This document shows positions 53,581 through 63,399 of a stretch of DNA of 64,000 nucleotides, one piece after another. Made by a program: the position numbers and the translations under genes. Below the pieces are notes generated by a model. The model did no database searches and had not been told where the DNA came from. It saw only the letters and a list, made by a program, of their open reading frames with translations. Source of the DNA: JABDIY01 sp963803875 (lineage in GTDB: Bacteria; Actinomycetota; Acidimicrobiia; Acidimicrobiales; SZUA-35); the NCBI GenBank assembly GCA_963803875.1, contig CAWDOA010000005.1, positions 1 to 64,000 on the forward strand, in the 5' to 3' direction. How positions within the stretch are numbered: the first letter of the stretch is position 1; each line of letters opens with the position of its first letter.

Positions 53581-54978
53581 ATGTCTCTTTACAAGCGACT
53601 ACATGAGGCGAACTCGGAAGAGGGAGCGCAAAAAGACACATCGCCCGCAGCGAAGGCGAAGCTGAGCGGGCGCCGCGATCCTGCGCTGGACGAACTGCGC
53701 CATCGGGTCCACAGCTCGCTCATCGAGGAACTCGGCCCGATCCTCTACGACAAGCGTCTCAGTGAGGACGAGCTTCGCAAGAAGGTCCATGAAGCGCTTC
53801 ACAACGCCCTGGCAATGGAGCGTACGCCGCTGTCGGCGGCCGACAAGGCACAGCTCATCCAGGATGTCTCCGACGACATCCTCGGCTACGGACCCATCGA
53901 CAAACTCCTCAGAGACGATGACGTCTCCGAAATCATGTGCAACGGACCAAAGAGTATCTACGTGGAGAAGAGCGGCAAGCTCACCCTCTCCGAGGTCTCG
54001 TTCGTCGACGAGCTGCACCTTCGTCGCATCATCGACAAGATCGTCGCCCAAATCGGTCGTCGAATCGATGAGTCGTCACCGCTGTGCGACGCTCGTCTGC
54101 CCGACGGCTCCCGCGTCAATGCGGTCATTTCACCGCTGGCGGTCGGCGGCCCTTTCCTGACGATCCGCAAGTTCGCTGCCGACCCGCTTCGGATCGATGA
54201 TCTGATCAGGTTCGGCACCCTCAGTGTGCACTCGGCCCGGTTCCTGCAGGCGTGCATTGTCGGCAAGCTCAACGTGATCGTCGCCGGCGGTACCGGCACC
54301 GGTAAGACGACAATGCTCAACGTACTCTCATCGTTCATCCCATCCGATGAGCGGATCATCACCGTCGAGGACGCCAAGGAACTGCAACTCAACCAGGACC
54401 ACGTTCTCTCCCTGGAAACACGGCCCGCCAACGTGGAGGGCAAAGGTGAGGTCAGCATCCGTGACCTCGTCAAGAACACCCTACGTATGCGACCGGATCG
54501 AATCGTCGTCGGCGAGTGTCGGTCAGGTGAGGCATTGGACATGCTCCAGGCCATGAACACCGGCCACGACGGCTCCTTGACCACGCTGCACGCCAACAAC
54601 CCCCGGGACACCCTGTCTCGTCTGGAGACGCTGGTGCTCATGGCAGGTTATGACCTTCCGGTCCGAGCCATCCGCGAACAGATCGCATCCGCAGTAGACA
54701 TGATCGTGCAGCTTCAACGGCTGCGAGATGGCTCCCGCCGCATCACCCACATCACCGAAGTGGCAGGAATGGAAGGCGAGGTCGTGACGTTGCAGGATGT
54801 GTTCCTGTTCGACTTCGGCGCCGGCGTCGACGAGCAGGGCCGGTTCAAGGGGCAGCTCAAGTCAACCGGCGTTCGCCCCAAGTTCGCCCAGAAACTCGCC
54901 GACCACGGCATCCGTCTCGGTCCCGAGATGTTCAGTCCAAACGGGGGCGAGGCAGCACCGACGCGAGGCCGGCGATGA
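53581..54978 (+). CDS. cpaF: Tad secretion ATPase CpaF (TadA)
   Basis: 465 residues, intact. Hexameric secretion ATPase that powers Flp pilus assembly. Helical N-terminal region (residues 30-130), then 'DVSEIMCNGPKSIYVEKSGK', Arg finger region 'FLTIRKF', Walker A 'VAGGTGTGKTTMLN', Asp box 'RIITVEDAKEL', Walker B 'RPDRIVVGECRSGEALDML', His box 'GHDGSLTTLHANN'. The stop overlaps the next ATG (ATGA). 95 bp separate it from cpaE. Confidence 0.93.
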   Translation: MSLYKRLHEANSEEGAQKDTSPAAKAKLSGRRDPALDELRHRVHSSLIEELGPILYDKRLSEDELRKKVHEALHNALAMERTPLSAADKAQLIQDVSDDILGYGPIDKLLRDDDVSEIMCNGPKSIYVEKSGKLTLSEVSFVDELHLRRIIDKIVAQIGRRIDESSPLCDARLPDGSRVNAVISPLAVGGPFLTIRKFAADPLRIDDLIRFGTLSVHSARFLQACIVGKLNVIVAGGTGTGKTTMLNVLSSFIPSDERIITVEDAKELQLNQDHVLSLETRPANVEGKGEVSIRDLVKNTLRMRPDRIVVGECRSGEALDMLQAMNTGHDGSLTTLHANNPRDTLSRLETLVLMAGYDLPVRAIREQIASAVDMIVQLQRLRDGSRRITHITEVAGMEGEVVTLQDVFLFDFGAGVDEQGRFKGQLKSTGVRPKFAQKLADHGIRLGPEMFSPNGGEAAPTRGRR

Positions 54979-56928
54979 CCTTCCGAACACTCAGGTTGCT
55001 CACCGCAGCAGCCCTCGGTGCCATCGTCATGTTGGCTGCGTTGCTCGGGTTCGCCCCGGTGCTGGCCCAGTCCGACACTCCCGAGTTCCTGGTCGTCCAC
55101 GAGGTGGATGCCACCGAAGAACCCGGTTGAACTCACGGTGCTCAGTGGTAGCTATGACGTCAGCACCGATGACGTCTCCCTCGTCGCCGAAGGCGAAGCG
55201 GTGGACGCAACGGCCGTGACGACGGCGCTCTCCACGGGCGACAACCTGGAGCTCGTATTCGTGATCGACGCCAATGCGAAACTGTCACGGGCCAATCAAT
55301 TCGACAAGACCATCGAGCAGGTGGCACGTCACATCGAGCAGCTCCCCGAAGGAGTAAAGGTTGCTGTTGTTGCCGCCGGAAATCGAGATCAAGTTCAGGT
55401 GGCGCTCACCGGCGACCTGGAAGCTGCGGCTCGAACAGTGCGTTCGATGGACACCTCGAATGGTTCGGCCATCTTCAATTCCATGTTGCGGGGCGCTGAC
55501 CTCTTCACCGACCGGGCCGACACGCATCGCACGATGATTGTCACCTCGGGATTCGACGACACTGTGTCGGCGGCCACGCCGGTGTCGGTCCGCGCCGAAC
55601 TGGTCCGAAACAACGTTCAGATACTCGGTGCCCGGTACGAGGGTGACGCTGGTGGAACCGTTGGCGAACAACGTCTTGGTGCGCTCACGAGCGTGACCGG
55701 CGGCGCACTTTTCGACGCCCGGAATTCGGTGGAATTCGAATCCGCTCTCGGACTGGCGATGGACATTGGTTCGGATCGCCTGATCGTGTCCTACGAGGGT
55801 CAGGTTGATCTAACACAGCGCGGCGACCTCACGATGCAGATCGGCCAAAGCTCGATCTCGATCTCCTATGGGGGTGGCCGTCTTACGGACAAGCCACTGG
55901 CGCTCCAACCGGTCGTTGAACCGCCGACGTCACCCCTCGACTTCCTCCGTTCGAAGACTGGGCTGGCTATCACTATTGGATTCACGGCAGTCGGCATGCT
56001 GGCCGCCGTGTGGTCGCTGGGCAACATCTTTGCCGGTGGCGAAAGCACGCTGGAGGGGATGCTCCGTCGCTACTCCGGCGAGGAAGAAGGGGCTGAACTC
56101 GACGAAGAAGAGACTGCCCTGGTTCAGACCGCCCTGGTGAAGAAGGCGGTTGAAATGACCGAGTCCTTCGCCGAGGACCGCGGCTTCCTGGCTCGGGTCG
56201 AGGAAATTCTCGAGCAGGGCCGTATACCACTGCGAGCTGGCGAGGCGATGGGAATATTCAGTCTTATCAGCATCGCTGGCTTCGGCTTGGGTTTCCTGTT
56301 CACCGGCTCCGCAATTCGCGGGCTTGTCGTCGCTGCTGTTGCCGCATTGGCGACGTCCTCGGGTGTGCAGCTCAAGGCTCGCCGACGCATCCGGGCGTTT
56401 GAAGCCCAGCTGCCCGACATGCTTCAGCTCCTGGCGGGCACCCTGCGCGCCGGTTACTCGCTTCCCCAGGGCTTGGAGGCAGTGTCGCACGAGATTGCCG
56501 AGCCGATGGGGTATGAGTTGACGAGAGCGATGACAGAAGCCCGGCTGGGCCGAGAGATCGAAGAAGCGTTGGAGGGTGTTGCCACCCGTCTGGACAGCCC
56601 CGATTTTGCTTGGGCTGTCATGGCGATCAGCATCCAACGAGAAGTTGGCGGAAATCTGAACGAACTCCTCATGACCGTGTCGGACACCATGGTTGCCCGG
56701 GAACGCCTTGCCGGCGAGGTTCGGGCACTGACTGCCGAAGGAAAGCTGTCCGCGGCGATTCTGGGCGGCCTTCCGCCGGGGCTCGGATTCGTGATGTGGA
56801 TCATGAACCCCGCCTACATCGAGACACTATTCACCAGCACCCTCGGCAAGGGCTTCATCGTGGCCGGAGTGATCTCCGGCGGCATTGGCCTCGCCTGGAT
56901 GAGAAAGATCATCACGATCAATGTTTGA
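54975..56928 (+). CDS. tadB: vWA domain fused to TadB, one frameshift
   Basis: Composite of about 651 residues from ATG 54975; one indel near 55118. Signal peptide (LLTAAALGAIVMLAALLGFA), then an extracytoplasmic vWA-like domain (residues about 60-240): 'LELVFVIDANAKLSRANQF' at the metal site, where the usual D-x-S-x-S is D-A-N-A-K, and 'RTMIVTSGFDDTVSAATP'. A membrane helix (LAITIGFTAVGMLAAVWSL) leads to the TadB part with the T2SSF domain: 'FEAQLPDMLQLLAGTLRAGY', 'QGLEAVSHEI' and 'ISIQREVGGNLNELLM'. TadB is the inner-membrane platform of the Tad machine. Confidence 0.85.
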
Positions 56929-57865
56929 GGTTCTCACCACCGTTCACCCGGCGCTCTTCGTCAGCGGCATCGCAATGGCAATCGGACTCCTGGTCTTCGC
57001 TGTTGTCGGAGGGCTCGAAGAACGCGCTGCCGTGCGAAATACCCTGCGTCAGCTCGACGAATACGAGGTGGAGAGTATTCGCGACCAGGAGCTTCTAGCT
57101 CCGATCCGGGAACGACTCTTGGCGCCATTCGTCGGCCTGCTCGGAAAGTTCGGCGGTCGGTTCAACCCGCCGGAGTACGTGGAGTCCATCCGGCGCAAAC
57201 ACCTTCAGGCCGGCATCGTGGATCCCGACAAGGTCGAGCGCTTCCTCGCTTTGCGGGTTCTCGGTTTCGTGTTCATTCCGGTGTGGCTGATCGTGATGTT
57301 GGTCTGGAACCCATTCGGTCTGACCGGATTGTTACAACTTGCAGCTCTCGGATTGGGTGTGATGATAGGTGCGCTCGGACCGAGCAACACTCTGTCCAAG
57401 AAGGTGGAGGCACGACAGGTGGCGATCACCCGTCAGCTCCCAGACACCCTCGACCTTCTGGTGATTTCTGTGGAGGCCGGGCTCGGATTCGAGCAGGCTC
57501 TTGATCGCGTGATCAACAATGTTCCCGGCGAGCTCTCCGATGAGTTCGCTCGGGTACTGGGCGAGTCACGAGCCGGCTCCTCTCGTAGCGACGCGCTGCG
57601 CTCAATGGACGAACGAGTGAATGTTCCCGAGATCCGCTCGTTTGTGATGTCCATGATTCAGGCCGATCAGTTCGGTGTGTCGATCGGTCGTGTTCTGCGA
57701 AGCCAGTCCGACGAGATGCGGATCAAGCGTCGCCAGAAGGCCCAGGAGACCGCTCAGAAGGCACCGGTGAAGATGATGATCCCGATGGTGTTCTGTATCT
57801 TCCCGGCGCTCTTCGTTGTGGTGCTCGGTCCGGCCATGATCAGCATCATGGAAAACTTCTCCTAG
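56921..57865 (+). CDS. tadC: Tad platform protein TadC
   Basis: 314 residues, intact, overlapping tadB by 8 bp. Membrane helices near 12-30 (FVSGIAMAIGLLVFAVVG), 108-150 and 290-308. T2SSF domain in the middle: 'QLPDTLDLLVISVEAGLGFE', 'VLGESRAGSSRSDALRSMDE', 'FVMSMIQADQFGVSIGRVLR' and 'KAPVKMMIPMVFCIFPALFV'. With TadB it forms the rotor-like platform on which CpaF acts. Confidence 0.9.
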   Translation: MFEVLTTVHPALFVSGIAMAIGLLVFAVVGGLEERAAVRNTLRQLDEYEVESIRDQELLAPIRERLLAPFVGLLGKFGGRFNPPEYVESIRRKHLQAGIVDPDKVERFLALRVLGFVFIPVWLIVMLVWNPFGLTGLLQLAALGLGVMIGALGPSNTLSKKVEARQVAITRQLPDTLDLLVISVEAGLGFEQALDRVINNVPGELSDEFARVLGESRAGSSRSDALRSMDERVNVPEIRSFVMSMIQADQFGVSIGRVLRSQSDEMRIKRRQKAQETAQKAPVKMMIPMVFCIFPALFVVVLGPAMISIMENFS

Positions 57866-57871
57866 AGCCCA

Positions 57872-59353
57872 ATGTCAACCCTGACAGGTGAGAAGGCCAG
57901 GAGTGGCCTCACTCTTCAAGCAGCCTTCGTCCTGTTCTTCTTGGCGATCGGGTTCCTGATCGGGCGCAGAGTTCTGGGCGACAACTCGTTTCTGACCCAC
58001 TTCGCAACCGGTCAGCTGATCCTGGATCGGGGTAGCGTCCCCACCACCGACCCTTACAGCTTCACCGCTCACGGCGAACCTTGGGTGGTGCAGAGCTGGC
58101 TGGCCAGCGTGCTCTACGCCGCAATTGATTCGGTCGCAGGCGGGTTCGGTATCCGGGTTCTCAATGGAGTGCTCGCAGGTTGTTCGGCCGCGATGGTGTG
58201 GAAGCTCACCAGCCAGAAGAACACCAACGTCTTTGTTCCCCTGGTGCTCAGCGGAGCGGTTCTCATCATCGGTGCAACCATGTGGTCGGCTCGTCCTCTG
58301 CTGTTTGGCCTGCTCGGCTTGGTGTTGGTGTTCGCAACGGTCGAAGGGATGTTCCGGCCGCAGTGGGTGCTGCCCGTGATGTGGGTGTGGGTCAACACAC
58401 ACGGATCGTTCCCTCTTGCCGGTGTCCTGGTTGGGACCATCGGCGTGGGCGAGTGGATCGACCGCCGCCAGTTCCCCGTCGACACAGCCAAGATTCTTGC
58501 TTGGGTTACCGCCGGGACCCTCCTGGGTGCTGTCAACCCAATCGGACCGAGACTCCTCTGGTTCCCCGTTCAGCTGCTCAGGCGAGGCGACGCCCTCGAC
58601 AATGTGGTGGAGTGGCAGCCGTTTACTCTCGAAGGGCTGACGGCCTGGGTATTCGCGGGTCTTTTGGTCGGTTTCATCGTCTCGCTCACCCAGTCGGTGC
58701 AGTGGCGGTCGGTTGTTCCCGCGACGGTGTTCTCCATCGCGGCCTTTCTCGCCATCCGGAACATCGTCGTAGCCAGCGTTGTCCTCGCAGTCGTGTCCGC
58801 TCCGAACCTGCGGATCGTGTTCGGCCAGCTGGGCCACTCCGACCGAGGCGCTGTTCCCCGCGTGCTCGGGTTTGGATCGGGGGCGTTGTTGGCACTGGCA
58901 GTCGTCACAGCGACGTCGGTTCCGATGGAGTTCGACGGCTACCCGATCGAAGAGATCAACGTGTTGGAAGCAGAGGGGCTGCTCGACGGTGAGGCTCGCA
59001 TCCTCCATTCCGAAGTGGTCGGAAACTACTTGGGCTTCAGACAGGGGGCCGACGCGAATGTGTTCGTAGATGACCGTTTCGACTTCTACCCCCAGCAGGT
59101 TCTCGACGACTTCGACGTGTTGCTCTATGGCGGGGACTATGGGGACGTGATCGCTCGCTACGAACCAGACGCCATCCTCTGGAAGACCGGCGGTGGACTA
59201 CAAGCATGGCTGGACGCACGGCCAGAATGGGTGGTGGCCGAGCCGCTCGAGAGCATCGACGATGAAACCGGCGACCGTACCGAGAGCGACTGGTTCTTGG
59301 CCCGTCCCTCGGGTGCTACACCATCTCCCGAAGTTCTCGCCTCAAATCCCTGA
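57872..59353 (+). CDS. Polytopic membrane protein with extracytoplasmic C-domain, GT-C-like
   Basis: 493 residues, 6 bp after tadC. About ten hydrophobic helices in residues 15-350. The first outer loop reads 'SFLTHFATGQLILDRGSVPT' and then 'TDPYSFTAHGEPWVVQSWL', a pattern seen in bacterial membrane proteins related to GT-C glycosyltransferases. Residues about 350-493 are soluble and acidic (VEDE-like, 'FVDDRFDFYPQQVLDDF'). It could glycosylate the pilus or a surface protein, which I cannot prove. Its last 38 bp overlap uvrB tail to tail. Confidence 0.65.
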   Translation: MSTLTGEKARSGLTLQAAFVLFFLAIGFLIGRRVLGDNSFLTHFATGQLILDRGSVPTTDPYSFTAHGEPWVVQSWLASVLYAAIDSVAGGFGIRVLNGVLAGCSAAMVWKLTSQKNTNVFVPLVLSGAVLIIGATMWSARPLLFGLLGLVLVFATVEGMFRPQWVLPVMWVWVNTHGSFPLAGVLVGTIGVGEWIDRRQFPVDTAKILAWVTAGTLLGAVNPIGPRLLWFPVQLLRRGDALDNVVEWQPFTLEGLTAWVFAGLLVGFIVSLTQSVQWRSVVPATVFSIAAFLAIRNIVVASVVLAVVSAPNLRIVFGQLGHSDRGAVPRVLGFGSGALLALAVVTATSVPMEFDGYPIEEINVLEAEGLLDGEARILHSEVVGNYLGFRQGADANVFVDDRFDFYPQQVLDDFDVLLYGGDYGDVIARYEPDAILWKTGGGLQAWLDARPEWVVAEPLESIDDETGDRTESDWFLARPSGATPSPEVLASNP

Positions 59354-61346
59354 TCTCGTCGCGAATTCTCGCTGCGTACTCGAAGCGCAGGTCGGTTGAG
59401 GCCTCCTTCATCTCCTCTTCGAGGGTGAGGATCAGACGACGGAGCTCATCCTCGGGCAGGTCGGCCATCTCCTGGAGTTTCTTGTCCTCTCCGGGTCGCC
59501 GGGACCGCTTGCCCTCCCCGGGCACGGGTGCGGTTTGCCGTTCCTCGTTTGGACGCAACATTGCCAGGATGTCGGTGACCGCTTTGCGAACAGTCTGGGG
59601 ATCAATGCCATGTTCTTGGTTGTACGCGTTCTGCAGCGCCCGACGACGGTTGGTTTCCGACATCGCTCGTTGCATCGAGTCGGTGACCTTGTCGGCATAC
59701 ATGATCACTCGGCCATCAACGTTCCTGGCGGCCCTGCCTATGGTCTGAATCAACGATGTCTCAGATCGGAGGAAACCTTCCTTGTCGGCGTCGAGGATGC
59801 ACACCAACTGGACTTCGGGGAGGTCGAGCCCCTCGCGAAGCAGGTTTATTCCCACCAGAACATCGAATTCGCCAAGGCGGAGCCCTCGGAGCAACTCGAT
59901 CCGCTGGATCGTGTCGACCTCGGAGTGCAGGTACCTCACCCGCAGCCCCTGTTCCAGCAGGTAGTCGGTGAGATCCTCGGACATCTTCTTGGTGAGGGTT
60001 GTGATGAGCACACGACCCTCGGCCTTGATGACGTTGGTGACCTCCTCCATCAGATCGTCGATCTGTCCTTTGGTGGGACGGATCATGACCTCGGGATCAA
60101 TGAGTCCGGTCGGCCGCACGATCTGTTCGACAACTTCGGCCGAATGCTCCAACTCGTAGGGACCGGGCGTAGCTGACAGGAACACCACCTGTCCGGCTCG
60201 TTCGGTCCATTCTTCGAATCGAAGCGGCCGGTTGTCTGCGGCGGAGGGGAGTCGGAAACCGTGTTCGATCAGTACTTCCTTGCGAGACCGGTCGCCGGCG
60301 TACTGACCGTGCAGCTGAGGGACGGCCACATGGCTTTCGTCGATGATCGTGATGAAGTTGTCCGGGAAGAAATCGATCAGGGTGTACGGCGCCTCACCCG
60401 GCTGGCGGCCGTCGATATGCCGGCTGTAGTTCTCGATGCCATTGCAGAAGCCCATTTCTTGGATCATCTCGAGGTCGTATTGGGTGCGCATTCTCAACCG
60501 TTGCGCTTCGAGAAGTTTTTGCTCGTTCTCCAATACCTGTAGGCGGTCTCGCAGCTCGTCCTCGATGGTGAGGATTGCGTTGTGCATCTTCTCCTCCGAA
60601 GCCGAGTAGTGCGTTGCCGGCCAGATGACCAAGTCGCTGAGCGCCTCGAGCTTCTCGCCGGTGACCGGGTCGTAGCTCACGATGCTCTCGATCTCATCGC
60701 CGAAAAGCTCGATCCGAACCGCAAACTCCTCGTAGGCGGGATGAACTTCGATCGTGTCGCCTCGTACTCGGAACTTGCCGCGCACCAGGTTCATGTCGTT
60801 GCGCTCGTACCGCATGTCGACCAGCTTGCCCAGCACTTCTCGCTGGTCGATTTCGGTGCCGGAATTGAGAATGAGGGTCTTGGCCCGGTACTCAGCGGGT
60901 GATCCGAGACCGTAGATACAACTCACCGAAGCGACCACGATGACGTCACTGCGGGTGAGGAGTGCGCTGGTGGCAGCATGGCGCAATCGATCGATCTCGT
61001 CGTTGACCGAGCTGTCCTTTTCGATGTAAGTGTCCGAGCTCGGTATGTAGGCCTCAGGCTGGTAGTAGTCGTAATAGCTGACGAAGTACTCGACCCGATT
61101 CTCGGGAAAGAACTCACGAAACTCGTTGGCGAGCTGGGCGGCCAACGACTTGTTGGGCGCAATCACCAAGGCCGGGCGTTGGGCGTTCTCGATGGTCCAA
61201 GCGATCGTGGCGCTCTTGCCCGATCCGGTGATGCCGAGAAGGGTCTGGTAGCGGTTGCCTTTGTCCAGGCTCTCGGTGAGTGCGGCTATGGCGTTGGGCT
61301 GGTCGCCGGCCGGTTCATAGTCCGAAACCATCTTGAATCTTTGCAT
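59316..61346 (-). CDS. uvrB: Excinuclease ABC subunit B
   Basis: Damage-verifying helicase of nucleotide excision repair. 676 residues from ATG 61346 (MQRFKMVSDYEPAGDQP); the frame is open upstream but not UvrB-like. Walker A 'LGITGSGKSATIA', beta-hairpin 'YFVSYYDYYQPEAYIPSSDT', DEAD-type 'TIIDESHVAVPQ', helicase motif V/VI 'VGINLLREGLDLPEV' and 'QTIGRAARN'. The C-terminal UVR domain for UvrC (residues about 635-670) is 'ILTLEEEMKEASTDLRFEYA'. Confidence 0.95.
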   Translation of the reverse strand: MQRFKMVSDYEPAGDQPNAIAALTESLDKGNRYQTLLGITGSGKSATIAWTIENAQRPALVIAPNKSLAAQLANEFREFFPENRVEYFVSYYDYYQPEAYIPSSDTYIEKDSSVNDEIDRLRHAATSALLTRSDVIVVASVSCIYGLGSPAEYRAKTLILNSGTEIDQREVLGKLVDMRYERNDMNLVRGKFRVRGDTIEVHPAYEEFAVRIELFGDEIESIVSYDPVTGEKLEALSDLVIWPATHYSASEEKMHNAILTIEDELRDRLQVLENEQKLLEAQRLRMRTQYDLEMIQEMGFCNGIENYSRHIDGRQPGEAPYTLIDFFPDNFITIIDESHVAVPQLHGQYAGDRSRKEVLIEHGFRLPSAADNRPLRFEEWTERAGQVVFLSATPGPYELEHSAEVVEQIVRPTGLIDPEVMIRPTKGQIDDLMEEVTNVIKAEGRVLITTLTKKMSEDLTDYLLEQGLRVRYLHSEVDTIQRIELLRGLRLGEFDVLVGINLLREGLDLPEVQLVCILDADKEGFLRSETSLIQTIGRAARNVDGRVIMYADKVTDSMQRAMSETNRRRALQNAYNQEHGIDPQTVRKAVTDILAMLRPNEERQTAPVPGEGKRSRRPGEDKKLQEMADLPEDELRRLILTLEEEMKEASTDLRFEYAARIRDEIRDLRRELREMV

Positions 61347-61593
61347 CTGTCTTATGCCCTCACTCCTACGTTCGCCGCTACGCGCCTTCTCTGGTTCGTC
61401 TCGCTTTGCTCGAACCACCACCACGAAAAATGACCAATTCTTCGAACAATGAGCTCGTGTGTTTCTGCTGCTCCGTCCCTGCGCAGCCGTGCGACTCGAG
61501 CGCGAGGACTCTCCCAGCCTAACGAGAGGGTGTGACATCGGCTGAGGCATGCGTGATGTCGCACTGCGGAGCACTGAGACATAGCCTTGCCCG
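61347..61593. promoter_or_regulatory. 247-bp divergent intergenic region, uvrB / ABC exporter
   Basis: Holds TGGTTCG and CGAACCA (61392-61398 and 61411-61417), a 7-bp inverted repeat with a 12-base loop. On the uvrB strand it reads as GAGCAAAGCGAGACGAACC. No gene. Promoters for both sides must be here; I see no clear -10/-35 pair and no LexA box of the usual GAAC-N4-GTTC form. Confidence 0.35.
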
Positions 61594-62577
61594 ATGGCTG
61601 CGATCATCGAGCTGAACGACCTGCGCAAGGTCTACACCAATGCCCGTCGCGACGACGTGATTGCAGTCGAGGGGATGAGGCTGAGCCTCGGTCAACCGGG
61701 CTCGGTTCACGGGTACCTCGGCCCGAACGGCTCTGGGAAGACCACTACCATCCGTTGCCTCTTGGGGCTCATACGACCCACAGCGGGAAATACATCGGTG
61801 TTCGGCGTGCCGGCCAGTCGGTATCACGAGGTCGCACATCGGGTTGGGGCGATCGTGGAGAACCCCAAGATGTTCCCGAACTTCTCCGGTCGAAAGAACC
61901 TTTCATTGCTCGCAGGCATCCAGGGGGTTCCGAAGAAGGAAATCGACCGGGTGTTGGCGATCGTCGGACTAACGGATCGGGCGAAGGACACCTTCTCGTC
62001 GTACTCCCTGGGGATGAAGCAACGACTGGCACTGGCGGGAGCTTTGCTCAAGAATCCCGACCTACTGATCCTCGACGAACCCGGGAACGGCCTCGATCCG
62101 GCCGGAATCGCCGAGATGAGACTGTTGATCCGTGACATCGCCGGCGAAGGGAAAGCCGTGCTCGTGTCGAGCCACCAGCTCGCCGAGATCGAACTGGTGT
62201 GTGATGACGTCACGATCATCAACAACGGGAAGTTGATCGAAACAGGCACGCTCGATCACATTCGCAGCTTCGCCGGCGGCGATCTCGTTGTGGTGAAAAT
62301 CGACCCGACGCAACGCCAACTCGCAGCGGACACCCTCAACGCCGCCGGAATCGGTGCCCGCCCCCGCCCCGCAGAGAACGAACTCGTGTGCGATATTCCT
62401 TCGGATCGGACCGCCGAAGTAACCAGGGCGCTCGCCCAGGGTGGCATCTATTTGAGCGGCCTGGCAGCCCAACGACCGACGCTGGAAACTGCATTCCTCA
62501 ATCTCACCGGAGCTCCACCTCCGCCGGGAGTCGTGCCCGGCTCGCCATCGGCAGCAGTCAGTGGTGGTGCCGCATGA
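61594..62577 (+). CDS. ABC transporter ATP-binding protein
   Basis: 327 residues. Walker A 'LGPNGSGKTTTIRCLLG', signature 'YSLGMKQRLALAGALL', Walker B 'LLILDEPGNGLDPAG', switch His in 'VLVSSHQLAEIE'. After residue 225 a C-terminal extension (DLVVVKIDPTQRQLAADTLN onwards) is like the DrrA/BcrA-type regulatory tail. Together with the next gene it makes an ABC-2 exporter. The cargo is unknown; drug, antibiotic-peptide and lipid exporters all use this type. Confidence 0.88.
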   Translation: MAAIIELNDLRKVYTNARRDDVIAVEGMRLSLGQPGSVHGYLGPNGSGKTTTIRCLLGLIRPTAGNTSVFGVPASRYHEVAHRVGAIVENPKMFPNFSGRKNLSLLAGIQGVPKKEIDRVLAIVGLTDRAKDTFSSYSLGMKQRLALAGALLKNPDLLILDEPGNGLDPAGIAEMRLLIRDIAGEGKAVLVSSHQLAEIELVCDDVTIINNGKLIETGTLDHIRSFAGGDLVVVKIDPTQRQLAADTLNAAGIGARPRPAENELVCDIPSDRTAEVTRALAQGGIYLSGLAAQRPTLETAFLNLTGAPPPPGVVPGSPSAAVSGGAA

Positions 62578-63392
62578 TCGGCCTCACCCTCAACGAATTT
62601 CGGCGCCTCACGAGTCGGCGTATCACCTGGTTTTTCCCAGCCGGTGTCGTTGCTCTCATTATCGCCGGCGTCGTGATTGCGTATTTCGTGATCAGCAACG
62701 ACGACGACAATTCGCCAAACTTCGTAGAAGACATCGCCGGGGGAGCTGAACTCGAGAGCCTCTTCGCCCCGGTCGCATTTGTCCTCCCGCTCATGGCCTT
62801 TGTCATCGGAGCCTCGTACTTCGGCGCCGACGTGAAAACCGGAGTGATCGAGCAGATCCTCACGTGGGAACCTCGACGTGCTCGTCTGCTCATCGCTCGG
62901 GTCATCTCCAGCGTGGTCGGCGTGGCATTCCTTACTGCGGTGGTCGCCATGTTGTATATCGTGCTCATGTTCGTCCTAGCAGCGTTGACCGGAACGACAG
63001 ACGGCATCACCGGGGAGGTTTGGTCCAACTTGCTTCAGGCCGTGCTTCGCTTCGGCCTCGCCGGTGGCCTGTTCTCCGCATTCGGGCTCGGGGTAACAGT
63101 GATCACCAACAACTCTCTAGCGTCGATCGTTGGCTTCGTCATCTACTTCTTCATCATCGACGGGATCATTGGTGTCTTTCTTCGGCAAGTCTCGCCCTAC
63201 ACACCGGTCACAAACACCTCGGCATTCGCCAGCGGTACCGACGTGGAACGGATCGAGGGCAGCGCATTCGGCGACACGGTGGAGACAGTCTCAGTTCACG
63301 GCTATGTCACTGCGGGAATCATCGTGGTTGCCTACGTGATCGGAACGCTCGTGATCGGCGCGATGCTCTTTCAGCGTCGAGACATCGACTAG
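62574..63392 (+). CDS. ABC-2 type permease
   Basis: 272 residues from ATG 62574, overlapping the ATPase stop (ATGA). Six hydrophobic helices: 'ITWFFPAGVVALIIAGVVIA', 'LFAPVAFVLPLMAFVIGASY', 'VVGVAFLTAVVAMLYIVLM', 'FGLAGGLFSAFGLGVTVI', 'IVGFVIYFFIIDGIIGVF' and 'VTAGIIVVAYVIGTLVIGAM'. 'GADVKTGVIEQILTW' is the cytoplasmic coupling stretch typical of ABC-2 exporters. Convergent with coaE, 7 bp away. Confidence 0.85.
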   Translation: MIGLTLNEFRRLTSRRITWFFPAGVVALIIAGVVIAYFVISNDDDNSPNFVEDIAGGAELESLFAPVAFVLPLMAFVIGASYFGADVKTGVIEQILTWEPRRARLLIARVISSVVGVAFLTAVVAMLYIVLMFVLAALTGTTDGITGEVWSNLLQAVLRFGLAGGLFSAFGLGVTVITNNSLASIVGFVIYFFIIDGIIGVFLRQVSPYTPVTNTSAFASGTDVERIEGSAFGDTVETVSVHGYVTAGIIVVAYVIGTLVIGAMLFQRRDID

Positions 63393-63399
63393 ATCTCGC

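Noticed and set aside
57875..59008. 377-codon minus-strand frame opposite the polytopic protein
   Set aside because: Polar and His/Gln-rich complement of hydrophobic helices; the plus strand has a coherent membrane protein.
61347..61593. LexA/SOS box before uvrB
   Set aside because: The inverted repeat TGGTTCG...CGAACCA has a 12-base gap and does not match the GAAC-N4-GTTC actinobacterial box.
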